A DNA stretch of 64,000 bases, taken from contig NZ_VRLV01000010.1 of NCBI RefSeq assembly GCF_009760925.1, positions 62,001 through 126,000 on the forward strand. The letters are read 5' to 3'. Below the pieces are notes generated by a model that worked only from the letters and a program-made list of their open reading frames with translations, was not told where the DNA came from and made no database searches. Position numbers and translations under genes: made by a program. The stretch comes from Nonomuraea typhae. GTDB lineage: Bacteria; Actinomycetota; Actinomycetes; Streptosporangiales; Streptosporangiaceae. The stretch's first letter is position 1; the number at the start of each line of letters is the position of its first letter. Shown here piece by piece: positions 8,556 to 17,900 of this stretch.

Positions 8556-9005
8556 GTGGCCATCACCGCATCGGGCCTGTACGTGGCCACGTTCGTCGAC
8601 GTGCTCGACACCACCCAGCTTGCGCTGGACCTCGACCTTGAGACGCACAAGGTCGCCATGTTCACCAATAGCATCACGCCGAACTTCACCTCGGACACGG
8701 CCTACGGCGCCTCGCCGTACGACGCCAACGAGGTGTCCGGCACCGGCTACAGCGCGGGTGGCGTGGCGCTGACGTCGACGACGTTCACCGGCGCATCGGG
8801 TACGTCGACGTTCGACGCCGCGGACACCTCGTGGTCGTCCTCGACGATCACCAACGCGCGCGGCGCGCTCATCTACGCCGACGCGCTGGCCGGCAACAAC
8901 GCAATCTGCCTGGTGAACTTCGGCGCCGACTACTCCACGCAGGCCGGCCTGTTCCTGATCACCTGGAGTGCCTCCGGCATCTTCGCCATCGACCTCACCC
9001 CGTAG
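8556..9005 (+). CDS. Virion structural protein, unknown
   Basis: A 149-residue Ser/Thr/Gly-rich, beta-prone protein starting at GTG (MAITASGLYVATFVDVLDTT). It contains LETHKVAMFTNSITPNF and ends LITWSASGIFAIDLTP, a composition typical of phage decoration or tail-fibre domains. It begins three bases after the preceding stop. Exact role unknown. Confidence 0.65.
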   Translation: MAITASGLYVATFVDVLDTTQLALDLDLETHKVAMFTNSITPNFTSDTAYGASPYDANEVSGTGYSAGGVALTSTTFTGASGTSTFDAADTSWSSSTITNARGALIYADALAGNNAICLVNFGADYSTQAGLFLITWSASGIFAIDLTP

Positions 9006-9013
9006 GAGATGTG

Positions 9014-9277
9014 ATGGCCGTCCTGAGCGCCCTCGCCCGGGCCCGCACCGCAGCTCAGTGGATGCGGGAGAACAAAGAGGTCTGCACCTTCAGCAAGACC
9101 GATCTGCGTGCGGCGATCGACGCTGCCGACGACTGGCTCGAGGCCAAGCTGCCCGAGTACAACCTGGCCCTCCCGGCCGCATTCCGGAGCGCGGCGAGCC
9201 CCGATCAGAAGGCGTGGGTGCTCGCGTTTGTGCTGTGGCGGCGGATCGGCCGGCTGCGCGCGGATGAGGATGGCTGA
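9014..9277 (+). CDS. Small helical phage protein
   Basis: An 87-residue protein (MAVLSALARARTAAQWMREN...) with a clear TAGGAGAT ribosome site and predicted helices throughout. Trp-rich C-terminal half (KAWVLAFVLWRRIGRL). Related-looking small proteins occur between phage structural genes, where function is usually unassigned. The stop overlaps the next ATG (TGATG). Confidence 0.65.
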   Translation: MAVLSALARARTAAQWMRENKEVCTFSKTDLRAAIDAADDWLEAKLPEYNLALPAAFRSAASPDQKAWVLAFVLWRRIGRLRADEDG

Positions 9278-9780
9278 TGGCGACGGTCTACTGCCCCCTC
9301 ATGCCGGAGGGCGCGTCCTTCCTCACCTCCTCCTTTCCCGCCTTCCGGACCATCCCGGGCACGAACTTCCCCGTCACCGTGCTGGCTTACGACGCCGCGG
9401 CCCAGGAGAACGCCTACTGGAAGTTCATCCCGTTCAACTACGGATCCGGCAACCTCACGCTGGAAGCCTTCTGGTACGCCGACACCGCGTCGTCCGGCGT
9501 CGTGCGGTGGGACGCGGCCATCGCCGCCATCACCGCGAACACCGACAGCCAGGACGTCGAAACCGATGGGCTGGCGACCGCCCAGGCCGTCGACGACACC
9601 CACCTGGGCACCACCGGCCAGCGGCTGCACTCGGTGACCCTGACGATCTCCAACCTCGACTCGATCGCCGCCCTGGACGCCTGTTTCATCCGGGTCTCCC
9701 GCCTCGGCAACCACGCCAACGACACCATGGCGGGCGACGCCTTCCTCGAGCGCGCCTACCTGAGCTGGTCCGACACCTGA
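9277..9780 (+). CDS. Virion surface/fibre-type structural protein
   Basis: A 167-residue beta-rich protein with VTVLAYDAAAQENAYWKF, a LTLEAFWYADTASSGVVRWD block and LHSVTLTISNLDSI. This pattern is common in jelly-roll or Ig-like fibre domains of tailed phages. Translationally coupled to 9014-9277 by a TGATG overlap, and followed 10 bases later by the large LamG protein, so both may form one surface appendage. Specific function not shown. Confidence 0.65.
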   Translation: MATVYCPLMPEGASFLTSSFPAFRTIPGTNFPVTVLAYDAAAQENAYWKFIPFNYGSGNLTLEAFWYADTASSGVVRWDAAIAAITANTDSQDVETDGLATAQAVDDTHLGTTGQRLHSVTLTISNLDSIAALDACFIRVSRLGNHANDTMAGDAFLERAYLSWSDT

Positions 9781-9790
9781 CGAGGCGAGC

Positions 9791-12232
9791 GTGGCGCACC
9801 GGTTCAACGCCGACAACCAGGACTACTTCCGGACCGCGGCCTGGGGGCAGACCGCGCAATGGTCGATCTGCATCTGGGCCAAGATCTCCACCGACCGCAA
9901 CACGTACAGCACAATCTGGTGCGTCGACAACGGCACCGGCGACCTCTACGTGCTGCAAAGCAACAGCGACGGCACCACAATGGAGCTGCTGGATGACGCC
10001 CTGACCCCCAAGGGCAGCCTGGCCATGACGGTGGGCACCTGGTACTACTGGGGCGTCTCGATCAACGGGGCCGCCGGGACGATCGTCACCCGCCCCGCCA
10101 CCAGCAACACCTTCACGCTCACCACCTGGGCCTCCGGGCTGTCACCGCACACCACCATTCAGACCATCGGCATCGGCGAGTCAGCCTGGAACGGCGAGTG
10201 GTTCAACGGCTGCGTCGCCGCCTGCAAGATCTATCGCAACGCCAGCCTCACCCAGGCCGAGCTCGAAGAAGAGTCGTGGACGATCCTGCCGCGACGGACC
10301 ACGGACCTGTACGCCTGGTATCCGTGGACGGTCCCGAGCCAGGTCGACTATTCGGGTAACGGCAACACCCTGAGCGGTGGAGGCGCGAGCCCCACCACCG
10401 AGGATGGCCCGCCCATCTCCTGGGCCGGCGCGGCACCGCTCATCTTCCGGCCGCTGAGCGCCAACGCCACCGCCACGCCGCCGGTCATCGCAGGCACCGC
10501 ATCGTGTCCGGCGCCGTCCCTGTCGGCCGACGCCGGCGTCACGCCCGGTGTCGTCGCCGCCAGCGCGGCAGTGCCGGCCGCGACCGTCTCGGCGGGCGCG
10601 ACCGCGGCTCCGGGCGTCATCTCGGCCGGCGCGTCCATCGCCGCCCCCGCGCTGTCGGCAGGCTCGACGGTCGCCGTCGACGCCGTGGCGGCCGCCGCAT
10701 CCACGCCGCCGGCCACGCTGTCGAGCGGCGCCGCCACCGCGCCCGACGTGACTACCGCCGCGGCGACGGTCGCCGCGGCGGCGCTGACCATCGGCCCAGA
10801 GGCTGCGGCAGTGGCCGTTGCCGCGTCGGTACCCGGCCCGGGCCTGTCGGCCGGGGCGTCTGCGGCGCCGCCCGCGGCCGAGGCGGTTGCATCGGCGCCG
10901 AGCGTCACCGTCTCGGCCGGGGCGACGCCTACGCCGCCGGCCGCCGCCGTAGGGGCTTCCCTTTCTGCAGCGGCGGTCTCGGCCGGTGCCGGCGCCGGTC
11001 CGCCGGTGGTCACCGCCTCCGCGGCGGTTCCGGCTCCGGGCCTGGCGGCCGGTGCGGGCGTCGAGGCGGTCACGGTTTCGGCGGCTGCCAGCTTGCCCGC
11101 GGTGGCCGTCACCCAGGGTGCCGAGGTGGCCGCCGCGCCGGTGACGGCCCTGGCGACGCCGGCGGGGCCGGTTGTTTCCGCGGGCGCGACCCATTCGGCG
11201 GCCGCGGTCACAGCGGCAGCCACACTGGCCGCGGCGTCGCCGTCCGCAGGCGCCACGGCCGGACCGGCGCTGGTCCAGGTCGCGGCCGCCGTATCGGGCG
11301 TGACGGTGTCGGCTGGAGCTTCCGCCGCACCCGGGGCGGTGCCGGCCGCCGTGGCGCTGCCCGCGCCGGGCGTGGCCACGGCCGCAAGCGCGGCGCCGCC
11401 CGTCGCGACCGCCGCCAGCTCGCTCGCCGCGGCGACGCTGTCGGCGGGCTCCGGCGTGAGCTCCTCCGTCGTAGCCGGCAGCGCCGAGGTGTCCGCGCCG
11501 GCCGTATCGGCGGGAGCGGGAGCCGCACCGGCGCACGTCGCGGCCACGGCGGCGCTGCCCGAGGCGGTGGTGTCGATCGGCGGCGACGCCGGCGTCAACG
11601 CCGCGGCGGTGGCCGCCACGGCCGCCGTCGGCGTCCCGGCGCTGTCAGCCGGGGCGACACCGGCGGCCGCCGCGATCACAGGCGCGGCCTCCATGCCGGC
11701 AGCGGTGCTTTCGGCGGGTGCCGCGCTCGCGCCGCCGCTCCTCGCGGCTACGGCCGTGCTGGCGGCCGCGAGCCTGTCGGCCGGAGCCGCAGCCGGCCCG
11801 GGGCCGGTCGTGGTCGCCGTCGCCATCCCGGCGCCGCTCGCGGCGGCCGGTGCGGGCGTGGGGCCCGCGCTGGTGACCTGCCTGGTGGCGATCACCGCGC
11901 CGGACGCTGCGGCGTCGAGCAGCGTGAGCGCGACCGTGGTCACGGCCGCGGTATCGCTGCCGGGAGCAGCCGTTTCGGCCGGCGCGGCGCCTGCCCCGGC
12001 CGTGATCGCGGTGAGCGTGCAGGTCGGCGCCGAGGCAGAGACCGGCACAGCGCTGGCCGACCTCGACGCCGAAGCCCTCGTGGCCGGACTGATCCAGGCG
12101 GTCGTGCAAGTCGTCGCCCGGCGCGACGCCGAGGCGCTCGTCGTCGCCCGGCGGGAGGCCGCCGTGCAGGTGGCCGGCGGCCGCGACGCCGATGTGACCG
12201 TGGCAGCCCGGCTGGATGCCGCCATCACCTGA
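9791..12232 (+). CDS. LamG-domain protein with a long 22-residue repeat stalk
   Basis: An 813-residue protein from GTG. Residues 1-180 look like a concanavalin/LamG sugar-binding domain (WSICIWAKIS, GTWYYWGVSINGAAGT, WFNGCVAACKIYRNASLT). Residues 181-222 form a linker. Residues 224-750 are about 24 copies of an Ala/Ser/Val/Pro unit of 22 residues ending VS-AGA. The last 60 residues form two charged repeats around RRDAEALVVARREAAVQV. The build suggests a binding head on a fibrous stalk on the virion surface. Composition is so Ala-rich that several other frames are open; the start, the upstream overlaps and the LamG part support this frame. Confidence 0.8.
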   Translation: MAHRFNADNQDYFRTAAWGQTAQWSICIWAKISTDRNTYSTIWCVDNGTGDLYVLQSNSDGTTMELLDDALTPKGSLAMTVGTWYYWGVSINGAAGTIVTRPATSNTFTLTTWASGLSPHTTIQTIGIGESAWNGEWFNGCVAACKIYRNASLTQAELEEESWTILPRRTTDLYAWYPWTVPSQVDYSGNGNTLSGGGASPTTEDGPPISWAGAAPLIFRPLSANATATPPVIAGTASCPAPSLSADAGVTPGVVAASAAVPAATVSAGATAAPGVISAGASIAAPALSAGSTVAVDAVAAAASTPPATLSSGAATAPDVTTAAATVAAAALTIGPEAAAVAVAASVPGPGLSAGASAAPPAAEAVASAPSVTVSAGATPTPPAAAVGASLSAAAVSAGAGAGPPVVTASAAVPAPGLAAGAGVEAVTVSAAASLPAVAVTQGAEVAAAPVTALATPAGPVVSAGATHSAAAVTAAATLAAASPSAGATAGPALVQVAAAVSGVTVSAGASAAPGAVPAAVALPAPGVATAASAAPPVATAASSLAAATLSAGSGVSSSVVAGSAEVSAPAVSAGAGAAPAHVAATAALPEAVVSIGGDAGVNAAAVAATAAVGVPALSAGATPAAAAITGAASMPAAVLSAGAALAPPLLAATAVLAAASLSAGAAAGPGPVVVAVAIPAPLAAAGAGVGPALVTCLVAITAPDAAASSSVSATVVTAAVSLPGAAVSAGAAPAPAVIAVSVQVGAEAETGTALADLDAEALVAGLIQAVVQVVARRDAEALVVARREAAVQVAGGRDADVTVAARLDAAIT
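10460..12040 (+). repeat. About 24 tandem 22-residue coding repeats
   Basis: Each 66-base unit encodes a pattern like AGATAAPGVISAGASIAAP followed by ALS. Many units divide into two 11-residue halves. Position-specific preference for Ala, Gly, Val and Ser with Pro near the middle of each half suggests short beta strands and turns. Units are diverged at DNA level, so this is an old expansion rather than a recent slippage array. Confidence 0.75.
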
Positions 12233-12247
12233 GCGAGGGAGCCCTTT

Positions 12248-12592
12248 GTGACGACGCGCCGCGATCTCACGCTCATCCAGGTCAACGACGAAACCGTCGA
12301 CCTGGCCATCACCCAGCACGACTCGGGAGCGGCGCAGGATCTGACCGGCGCCACGGTCGAGTGCTACCTGAAGCCGACCGCGCAGACCGCCGACGACGGC
12401 GCCGGCGTGACGAAGCTGTCGACCGCAACCGGCGAGATCACCATCACCTCGGCCGTCGGCGGCACCTGCCAGATCGCCGTGCCCGCCGCTGCGCTGACCA
12501 CCGCCGGCACGCGCTGGTGGCGCGCCGACGTGATCCTGTCGGGCAAGCGCCGGACCTGCGTGTACGGGCCGCTGCACGTCGTGGACGCCTGA
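12248..12592 (+). CDS. Baseplate upper protein-like (BppU N-terminal type) domain
   Basis: A 114-residue protein starting at GTG (MTTRRDLTLIQVNDETVDLA). The middle, LTGATVECYLKPTAQT, and the ending WWRADVILSGKRRTCVYGPLHV match the small beta-sandwich found at the start of phage baseplate upper proteins and fibres. It likely anchors or caps the surface appendage encoded just upstream. A GAGGGAG ribosome site lies upstream. Confidence 0.65.
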   Translation: MTTRRDLTLIQVNDETVDLAITQHDSGAAQDLTGATVECYLKPTAQTADDGAGVTKLSTATGEITITSAVGGTCQIAVPAAALTTAGTRWWRADVILSGKRRTCVYGPLHVVDA

Positions 12593-12626
12593 TCTGAGCC
12601 CTGCCATCTGAGTTGAAGGAGACGAC

Positions 12627-12809
12627 GTGCCCAGATATCGCGTGATCGGGCCCTGCGAGGTCGCGGGCGTGCAGCCCGGCGGCGTCATCACCGAGTTCCC
12701 CGCCGGCGTCAACGTCGAGGCGCTCATCCAGGGCGGCCACATCGAGCCCACCGAGGACAAGCCCGCCGAAGCCAAGCAGGCAGCCAAGCCTAGGGGCGGC
12801 ACCCAGTGA
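12627..12809 (+). CDS. Small phage protein, unknown
   Basis: A 60-residue protein (MPRYRVIGPCEVAGVQPGG) with a small beta core and a Lys/Pro-rich end. GAAGGAGACGAC supplies the ribosome site for the GTG start. The stop overlaps the tail-tube GTG by four bases, which ties its translation to the tail tube. Short proteins of this form often precede major tail genes; function is not known. Confidence 0.65.
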   Translation: MPRYRVIGPCEVAGVQPGGVITEFPAGVNVEALIQGGHIEPTEDKPAEAKQAAKPRGGTQ

Positions 12810-13534
12810 GCTCGTTCGCCTTCACCGACGCCACCACCTACGTCGCGGGCTACGACTTCACGACCGACCTGAACCAGATCACCCTCAAGGTCGACGTCGA
12901 GGAGAAGGACTGCACGACCTTCGGCGGCGGCGGCTTCCGGTCTCGGCTGGCCGGCCTGCGCAACATCGAGGCTGAGCTGCAGGGCTACTGGCAGTCGGCC
13001 ACCTCCGGCGCGGTGGACCCCGAGAGCTTCCCCGACCTCGGCGTCGTGGACCGGCCGGTCACGATGACGCCGACCGGCGCCGCGGGATCGGCCGCCTACA
13101 TCTTCCAGGCGGGAAAGTTCTCCTACCAGATGTTCGGCCAGGTCGGCGAAGTCACCCCGTTCACGCTGTCGTGCCTGGGCACCAACGGGGTCGGCGTGGC
13201 CCGCGGTCAAGTGGCCGCGGCCAAGGGCGCCGTGTCCGCGACCGGCGCGCTCGGCTCCGTGCTCAACCTGGGCGCCCCCACCTCGACCCAGTACGTGTAC
13301 GCGGTCCTGCACGTCTTCTCGGCCGGGACCACGATCACCGTCCAGGTCCAGTCCGACGACAGCGCGGGCATGGGCTCGCCGACCACGCGCGGCACCATCG
13401 GCCCGATCACCACGACCGGCGGCACCTGGATGACCCGTGTCGCCGGGCCGTTCGTCGGTGAGACGCACTGGCGGATGAACGTCTCGGCGATCACCGGGAC
13501 GTTCAGCGTGGCCGGCGCCATCGCCGTCCAATAG
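12806..13534 (+). CDS. Major tail (tube) protein with extra C-terminal domain
   Basis: A 242-residue protein from GTG. Residues 1-135 have a tail-tube signature: SFAFTDATTYV, TLKVDVEEKDCTTFGGGGF, LAGLRNIEAELQGYW. Residues 136-242 form a Gly/Ser/Thr-rich beta domain likely displayed on the tube surface. The first domain is clearly related to the protein at 13595. A hairpin with a short T-run follows the stop, as expected for a highly expressed tail gene. Confidence 0.8.
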   Translation: MSSFAFTDATTYVAGYDFTTDLNQITLKVDVEEKDCTTFGGGGFRSRLAGLRNIEAELQGYWQSATSGAVDPESFPDLGVVDRPVTMTPTGAAGSAAYIFQAGKFSYQMFGQVGEVTPFTLSCLGTNGVGVARGQVAAAKGAVSATGALGSVLNLGAPTSTQYVYAVLHVFSAGTTITVQVQSDDSAGMGSPTTRGTIGPITTTGGTWMTRVAGPFVGETHWRMNVSAITGTFSVAGAIAVQ

Positions 13535-13551
13535 CCCACCCGACCCCTTTT

Positions 13552-13573
13552 AGCCATCGCGAGCGCGGTGGCT
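13552..13573 (+). terminator. Hairpin terminator between the two tail-tube paralogues
   Basis: AGCCATCGC at 13552-13560 pairs with GCGGTGGCT at 13565-13573 (one G-T wobble) around GAGC, followed by TTTCG. It would partly stop or stabilise transcripts after the first tail-tube gene and so lower expression of the genes after it. Confidence 0.6.
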
Positions 13574-13594
13574 TTCGTCGTTCAAGGAGAAGCG

Positions 13595-14002
13595 ATGGCC
13601 TCGTTCGCGTTCATTGATTGCCGCGTCGAAATCAACTCCGTCGTGCTCAGCGCGTTCGCCCGCTCGGCGACCCTGAAGGTCGAGGCGGCCGAGCTCGACG
13701 ACACCGCCTTCGGCGACACCTTCCATTCCCGGATCGGCGGCCTGAAGGACTGGTCGGTCGACATCGAGTTCAACTCCGACTTCGCCGCCTCGGCCGTCGA
13801 CGCCACCCTGTGGCCGCTGCTCGGCACCACCACCACGGTCAAGATCCGCGCCACGTCGGCGGCGATCTCGTCGACCAACCCCGAATACTCCGGGACCGTG
13901 CTGGTCAAAGAGGTCAACCCGATGGGCAACAGCGTGGGTGACCTGGCGACGGTGAGCGTGTCCTGGCCGGGCGCCGGCACGTTGTCGAGGGCGACCGCGT
14001 AG
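13595..14002 (+). CDS. Second tail-tube-like protein, paralogue of 12806
   Basis: A 135-residue protein that starts at ATG 13595 after AAGGAGAAGCG; an upstream in-frame GTG adds nine residues without support. It shares SFAFID, ATLKVEAAELDDTAFGDTF and HSRIGGLKDWSVDIEF with the larger tail protein, but lacks the surface domain. It may be the actual tube subunit with 12806 as a decorated version, or the reverse. One base overlap with the next gene. Confidence 0.8.
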   Translation: MASFAFIDCRVEINSVVLSAFARSATLKVEAAELDDTAFGDTFHSRIGGLKDWSVDIEFNSDFAASAVDATLWPLLGTTTTVKIRATSAAISSTNPEYSGTVLVKEVNPMGNSVGDLATVSVSWPGAGTLSRATA

Positions 14003-14475
14003 TGGAGTTTCGGGGGCACGAGGCGCTGGAGCGGCTGGCGCTGGATATGCGCAAGTACGGCTCCAAGGAGATCGAGCGCCGGGCCCGCGCCGAACTGCGC
14101 AAGGTCGCTGTGCCGCTGCGCGAGGCCGAGAAGGCCGCGGTCCGCGCGCTGCCATCGAGGTCGAGCGGTAGGCTGCGCGCCGAGATCGCCAAAGCAACCG
14201 TGATCCAGGTCTCGATGAACACCCGCTGGAACGGCGTGACCGTGTGGGTCAACCCCAAGCGCATGCCCGCCTCCCGGCGGAACCTGGGCGCCTACATGGA
14301 GGGCGTGAGCCCGTTCCAGCGCTGGCGGCACCCCGTGTATGGGCGCCGGTCGGCCGCCTGGGCGGTGCAGCGTGCCAAGCCGTGGTTCTACCGGACAGCG
14401 CGCGGCTCGGAGCGGCGGGCAGAGCAGGCGATCGATCGGGTCGTTGACCAGATCGCGAAGGAGCTGGGCTCGTGA
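14002..14475 (+). CDS. HK97 gp10-like tail completion protein
   Basis: A 157-residue strongly basic protein from GTG. The opening MEFRGHEALERLALDMRKYG and the region MNTRWNGVTVWVNPKR resemble gp10-type proteins involved in tail completion or joining. Such genes usually precede the tail-tube gene; here it follows the two tube paralogues. It overlaps the following chaperone gene by four bases. Confidence 0.65.
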   Translation: MEFRGHEALERLALDMRKYGSKEIERRARAELRKVAVPLREAEKAAVRALPSRSSGRLRAEIAKATVIQVSMNTRWNGVTVWVNPKRMPASRRNLGAYMEGVSPFQRWRHPVYGRRSAAWAVQRAKPWFYRTARGSERRAEQAIDRVVDQIAKELGS

Positions 14476-14834
14476 CGATCATCAGGTTGGAAGACCCCGA
14501 CGGCAAGGTCCACGAGTGGGAGTGGGACGGCATGCCCACGCTGGCCGAGGCCCGCGTGATCAAAGCCCACACCCGGATGTCGACGTACCAGTTCCTCGAC
14601 GCGCTGGTCGAGGGCGACGCCGACGCGCTCACGGCGCTGCTGCTGATCCTCTACCGCCGTAGCGGCGAGCAGATCCCCTTCGACGAGATCGACTGCGACC
14701 TGAGAAAGCTGCACTTCATCGAGCCCGACGAGGGCGACGACCAGCCCGACGCGCAGGGCCTGGGCGAGGCTGCCGCGGAGGGAAAAGGCCCGACGTCCTC
14801 GACCGCCTCTGGGGCGACGAACGGGGAGGCGTAG
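14472..14834 (+). CDS. Tail assembly chaperone, short (G-type) form
   Basis: A 120-residue acidic protein (MTIIRLEDPDGKVHEWEWDG) in the slot before the tape measure gene. It contains LLILYRRSGEQIPFDEIDCD, typical of actinophage G-type chaperones that coat the tape measure during tail assembly. A GGGAAAA slippery site at 14780 lets some ribosomes slip back one base and continue to 14980. Zero-frame translation ends at TAG 14832-14834. Confidence 0.85.
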   Translation: MTIIRLEDPDGKVHEWEWDGMPTLAEARVIKAHTRMSTYQFLDALVEGDADALTALLLILYRRSGEQIPFDEIDCDLRKLHFIEPDEGDDQPDAQGLGEAAAEGKGPTSSTASGATNGEA

Positions 14835-14980
14835 AGGCCCAGGTGCTGGCCTACTCGCTGGGCTTGGCGCAGCGCTTCGGCATCACCTACCTGGACGCTT
14901 GGGATCTTCCGGTGGACGTCTTCTGCGAGTTCACCGCCGTGATCGACCGCATGAACAAAGCCGAGGAGCAGAGGGGGTAG
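14472..14980 (+). CDS. Tail assembly chaperone, frameshifted (GT) form
   Basis: Reading zero frame to the AAA at 14784-14786 and then slipping back one base gives a 169-residue fusion. The -1 extension runs RPDVLDRLWGDERGG, then VLAYSLGLAQRFGITYLDAW and VDVFCEFTAVIDRMN, ending at TAG 14978-14980. The extension has no start of its own in the right place. G/GT pairs made by programmed frameshift are conserved in lambda and most siphophages. The tape measure GTG follows by one base. Confidence 0.85.
14780..14786 (+). promoter_or_regulatory. Programmed -1 frameshift slippery site GGGAAAA
   Basis: In the zero frame the ribosome reads GGA AAA after a G, forming the X XXY YYZ heptamer G GGA AAA. 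A one-base slip back allows GGG AAA to re-pair in both sites. The new frame stays open to 14980 and encodes a chaperone-like extension. Confidence 0.85.
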
Positions 14981-14981
14981 C

Positions 14982-17900
14982 GTGGGCCGCGTTGTCGCCG
15001 TCGACCTGGTCGGCCGGGACGTCACCCTCTCCAAGACCATCAAGTCGGCGCGCGAGCGCGTCACCGACCTGCACAAGACCATCGAGCACGCCAACCGCAA
15101 GCAGCGCGAGAGCCTGGATGCGCTCGGCCAGGGCGCGGTCGTCTCCGGCGCGGCCCTGGTGGCCGGGTTCGGGGTCGCGGTCAAGGCGACGATGGAGTTC
15201 GACAAGGCCATGAGCCACGTCGGGGCCGTCTCCAACGCCTCGGCCAAAGACCTGGACGGGCTGCGCAAAGCCGCGCTGCAGGCGGGCAAGGACACGAAAT
15301 ACTCGGCCACCGAGGCCGCCCAGGCCGAGGCCGAACTGGCCAAGGTCGGCATCTCCGCGGCCGACATCATGGGCGGCGCGCTCAAGGGCGCCCTGTCGCT
15401 TGCCGCGGCGGGCCAGCTGGAGCTGGAAGAGGCCGCCACGCTGTCCGGCCAGGCGATGAAGATCTTCAACCTGCAGGGCAAGGACGTCGAGCGGGTCGCC
15501 GACGCGCTGGCGGCGGGCGCGAACAAGTCCGCCGCCGACGTGCATCAGCTGGGCGAGTCGCTGAAGGCCGGCGGACAGATGGCGGCGCAGGCCGGGCTGG
15601 ATCTGGAGGACACCGTCGGTGTGCTGGCCGCGTTCTCCGACAACGCCCTGATCGGCTCCGACGCCGGCACCTCTCTCAAGACGATGCTCATGCATCTGGC
15701 CAACCCCACGAACAAGAGCGCGGACCTGATGGAGGAGCTTGGCCTGTTCGCCTACAACGCGCAGGGCAGTTTCGTCGGGCTGGAACATCTGGCCGGGCAG
15801 CTCAAGGACAGGCTCGGCGGGCTGACCCAGCAGCAGCGCGACGCCGCGATGGCGCAGATCTTCGGCTCCGACGCCATGCGCGGCGCGGCGATCCTGTACA
15901 AGATCGGCGCGGAGGGTGTGCGCAAGTACACCGACGCGGTCTCCGAGCAGGGGGCGGCCTCGAAGGTGGCCGCCAAGAACATGGACAACCTCGCCGGCGA
16001 CCTGGAGAAGCTGAAGGGCAGCGTCGAGACGGCGCTGATCGAGGGCGGCTCGGCCTCCACCGGGGTGCTGCGCCGCCTGGTGCAGGCCGCTGACAGCGTC
16101 GTGAACGCGTTCTCGGCGATGCCGTCCGGGGCGCAGGGCGCGGTCGTTTCGATCGCCGGGGTGGCGGGCGCCGCCAGCCTGGCCGCGGGCGGGCTGATCT
16201 TCCTCATCCCGAAGATCGCCGAAACGAAGGCGGCGATGCTGGCGCTCGGCATCACCGCCGACGGGCTGAAGGCCAAGCTCGCCACCCTGGGCAAGGCGCT
16301 GGCGCTGATCGCCGCGACAGTGATCGCGGTCGACCAGGTCAACAAGCTGACCTCGACCCTGGCCGGCGCTCACGTGGAGGCCGACCAGCTCACCGAGGAC
16401 CTGAAGAAGCTGGCCGCCACCGGCAAGCTGTCGGGCAAGATGTCCGAGCAGTGGACCGGCGCGTTCGACGATGCCGCCGACGCCCCGAAACGCTTCGGCG
16501 ACGCGATCCGGGAGATCGCCGACCCCACCCTGTGGGAGCGGCTGATGAGCCACCCCATCGACGCGATGGCCGACGCCCTGCCGATCCTTGACGGCAACTT
16601 CCAGCAGCTGCAGCGCAAAGTCGAATCGGTGGACAAGGCGCTGGCGGCGATGGCGACCTCAGGCAACGTCGAGCAGGCCAAGCAGGCGTTCGGGAAGATC
16701 GCCGAGCAGGCCAAGGCGGCCGGCGTCCCCGTCAACCGGCTGGCCGAGGTGTTCCCCCTCTACACCGCGGCCGCCAACAGCTCGGTGGCCAAGACCAACG
16801 CCGCGGCGGTGACACAGCAGAAGCTCGCCGCCGACTCCCAGAAGGCCGCCGAGTCCATCGACCGCCAGCGGGCCGCGCTGGACCGCTTGAACAACGCGCT
16901 GCTGGAATCACGCGACGGCGAGCTGGAGTTCGAGGAAGCCCTCGACAACGTGACGTCGGCGTTCAAAGAGAACGGGGCCGCGGTCAACAAGAGGACCGGC
17001 GCGTTCAACATCGACACCGCCGCAGGCCGGGCCAACGAGCGCGCAGTGATCGCGGCGGCGCGGGCGGCCCGCGATCACGCACTGAAGGTCTTCGACCAGA
17101 CCAAAAGCGCCAAGGACGCCAACGAGGCGTTCAAGAAGCACATCGAGAAGCTGGTCGGCGTCAAGGGAGCCTCCAAGGAAGCACGCCAGGCGATCAAGGA
17201 CCTGATCGCCAAGTACATCGAGATGCCCAAGGCGATCAACGACGCAACCGACAAGATCAAGACGCCCAAGAAGGTGCAGATCAAAGTCTCGGCCGACGGG
17301 ACAACCTTTACAGCAGGCAAGGTCCGGGCCACGATCTTCGCCAAAGGCGGCGAGGTGCCGATGCAGCCGGGCGGCTCGCGCCACAAGGACAGCGTGCACG
17401 CCATGCTTCGGGTCGGCGAGCACGTGTGGACGCCAGAGGAGGTTGACAAGGTCGGCGGTCAGCAAGCCATGCTGCGCCTGCGGCAGATGGTCCGCTCCGG
17501 CCGGACGCAGCTGCCCGCCTTCGCCCAGGGCGGCCCTGTCGGCTACAAGACACTCCCCACCCCGTACCGGACTGGCCCCTCGCTCACCCAGCTGCGCGGC
17601 TACCTCGCCAGGCGAGAGAACGCCTACCAGCGGATGACCAACGCCATCGGCACATTCCTGGCCAAGGAGATCACTGCCCGCATGGGCGGCGTCGGCCTGA
17701 AGGCCGTGCAGGCCGCCCGAACCCAGATCGGCGTCCCCTACAGCTGGGGCGGCGGCGGCCCAGGCGGTCCCGGCTACGGGTTCGCGCAGGGCGCCGGGAT
17801 CCGCGGCTTCGACTGCTCCAGCCTGATGCAGTACGGCTGGTACAAGGCCAGCGGCAAGGTCATCCCGCGCACCACCTACGGGCAGTGGCCGTGGACCAGC

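Noticed and set aside
10181..12354. Very long Gly/Arg- and Ala-rich open frames antisense and out of frame to the repeat protein
   Set aside because: They come from the Ala/Val/Ser codon bias of the repeats. Only the chosen frame carries a LamG domain and normal spacing to neighbours.
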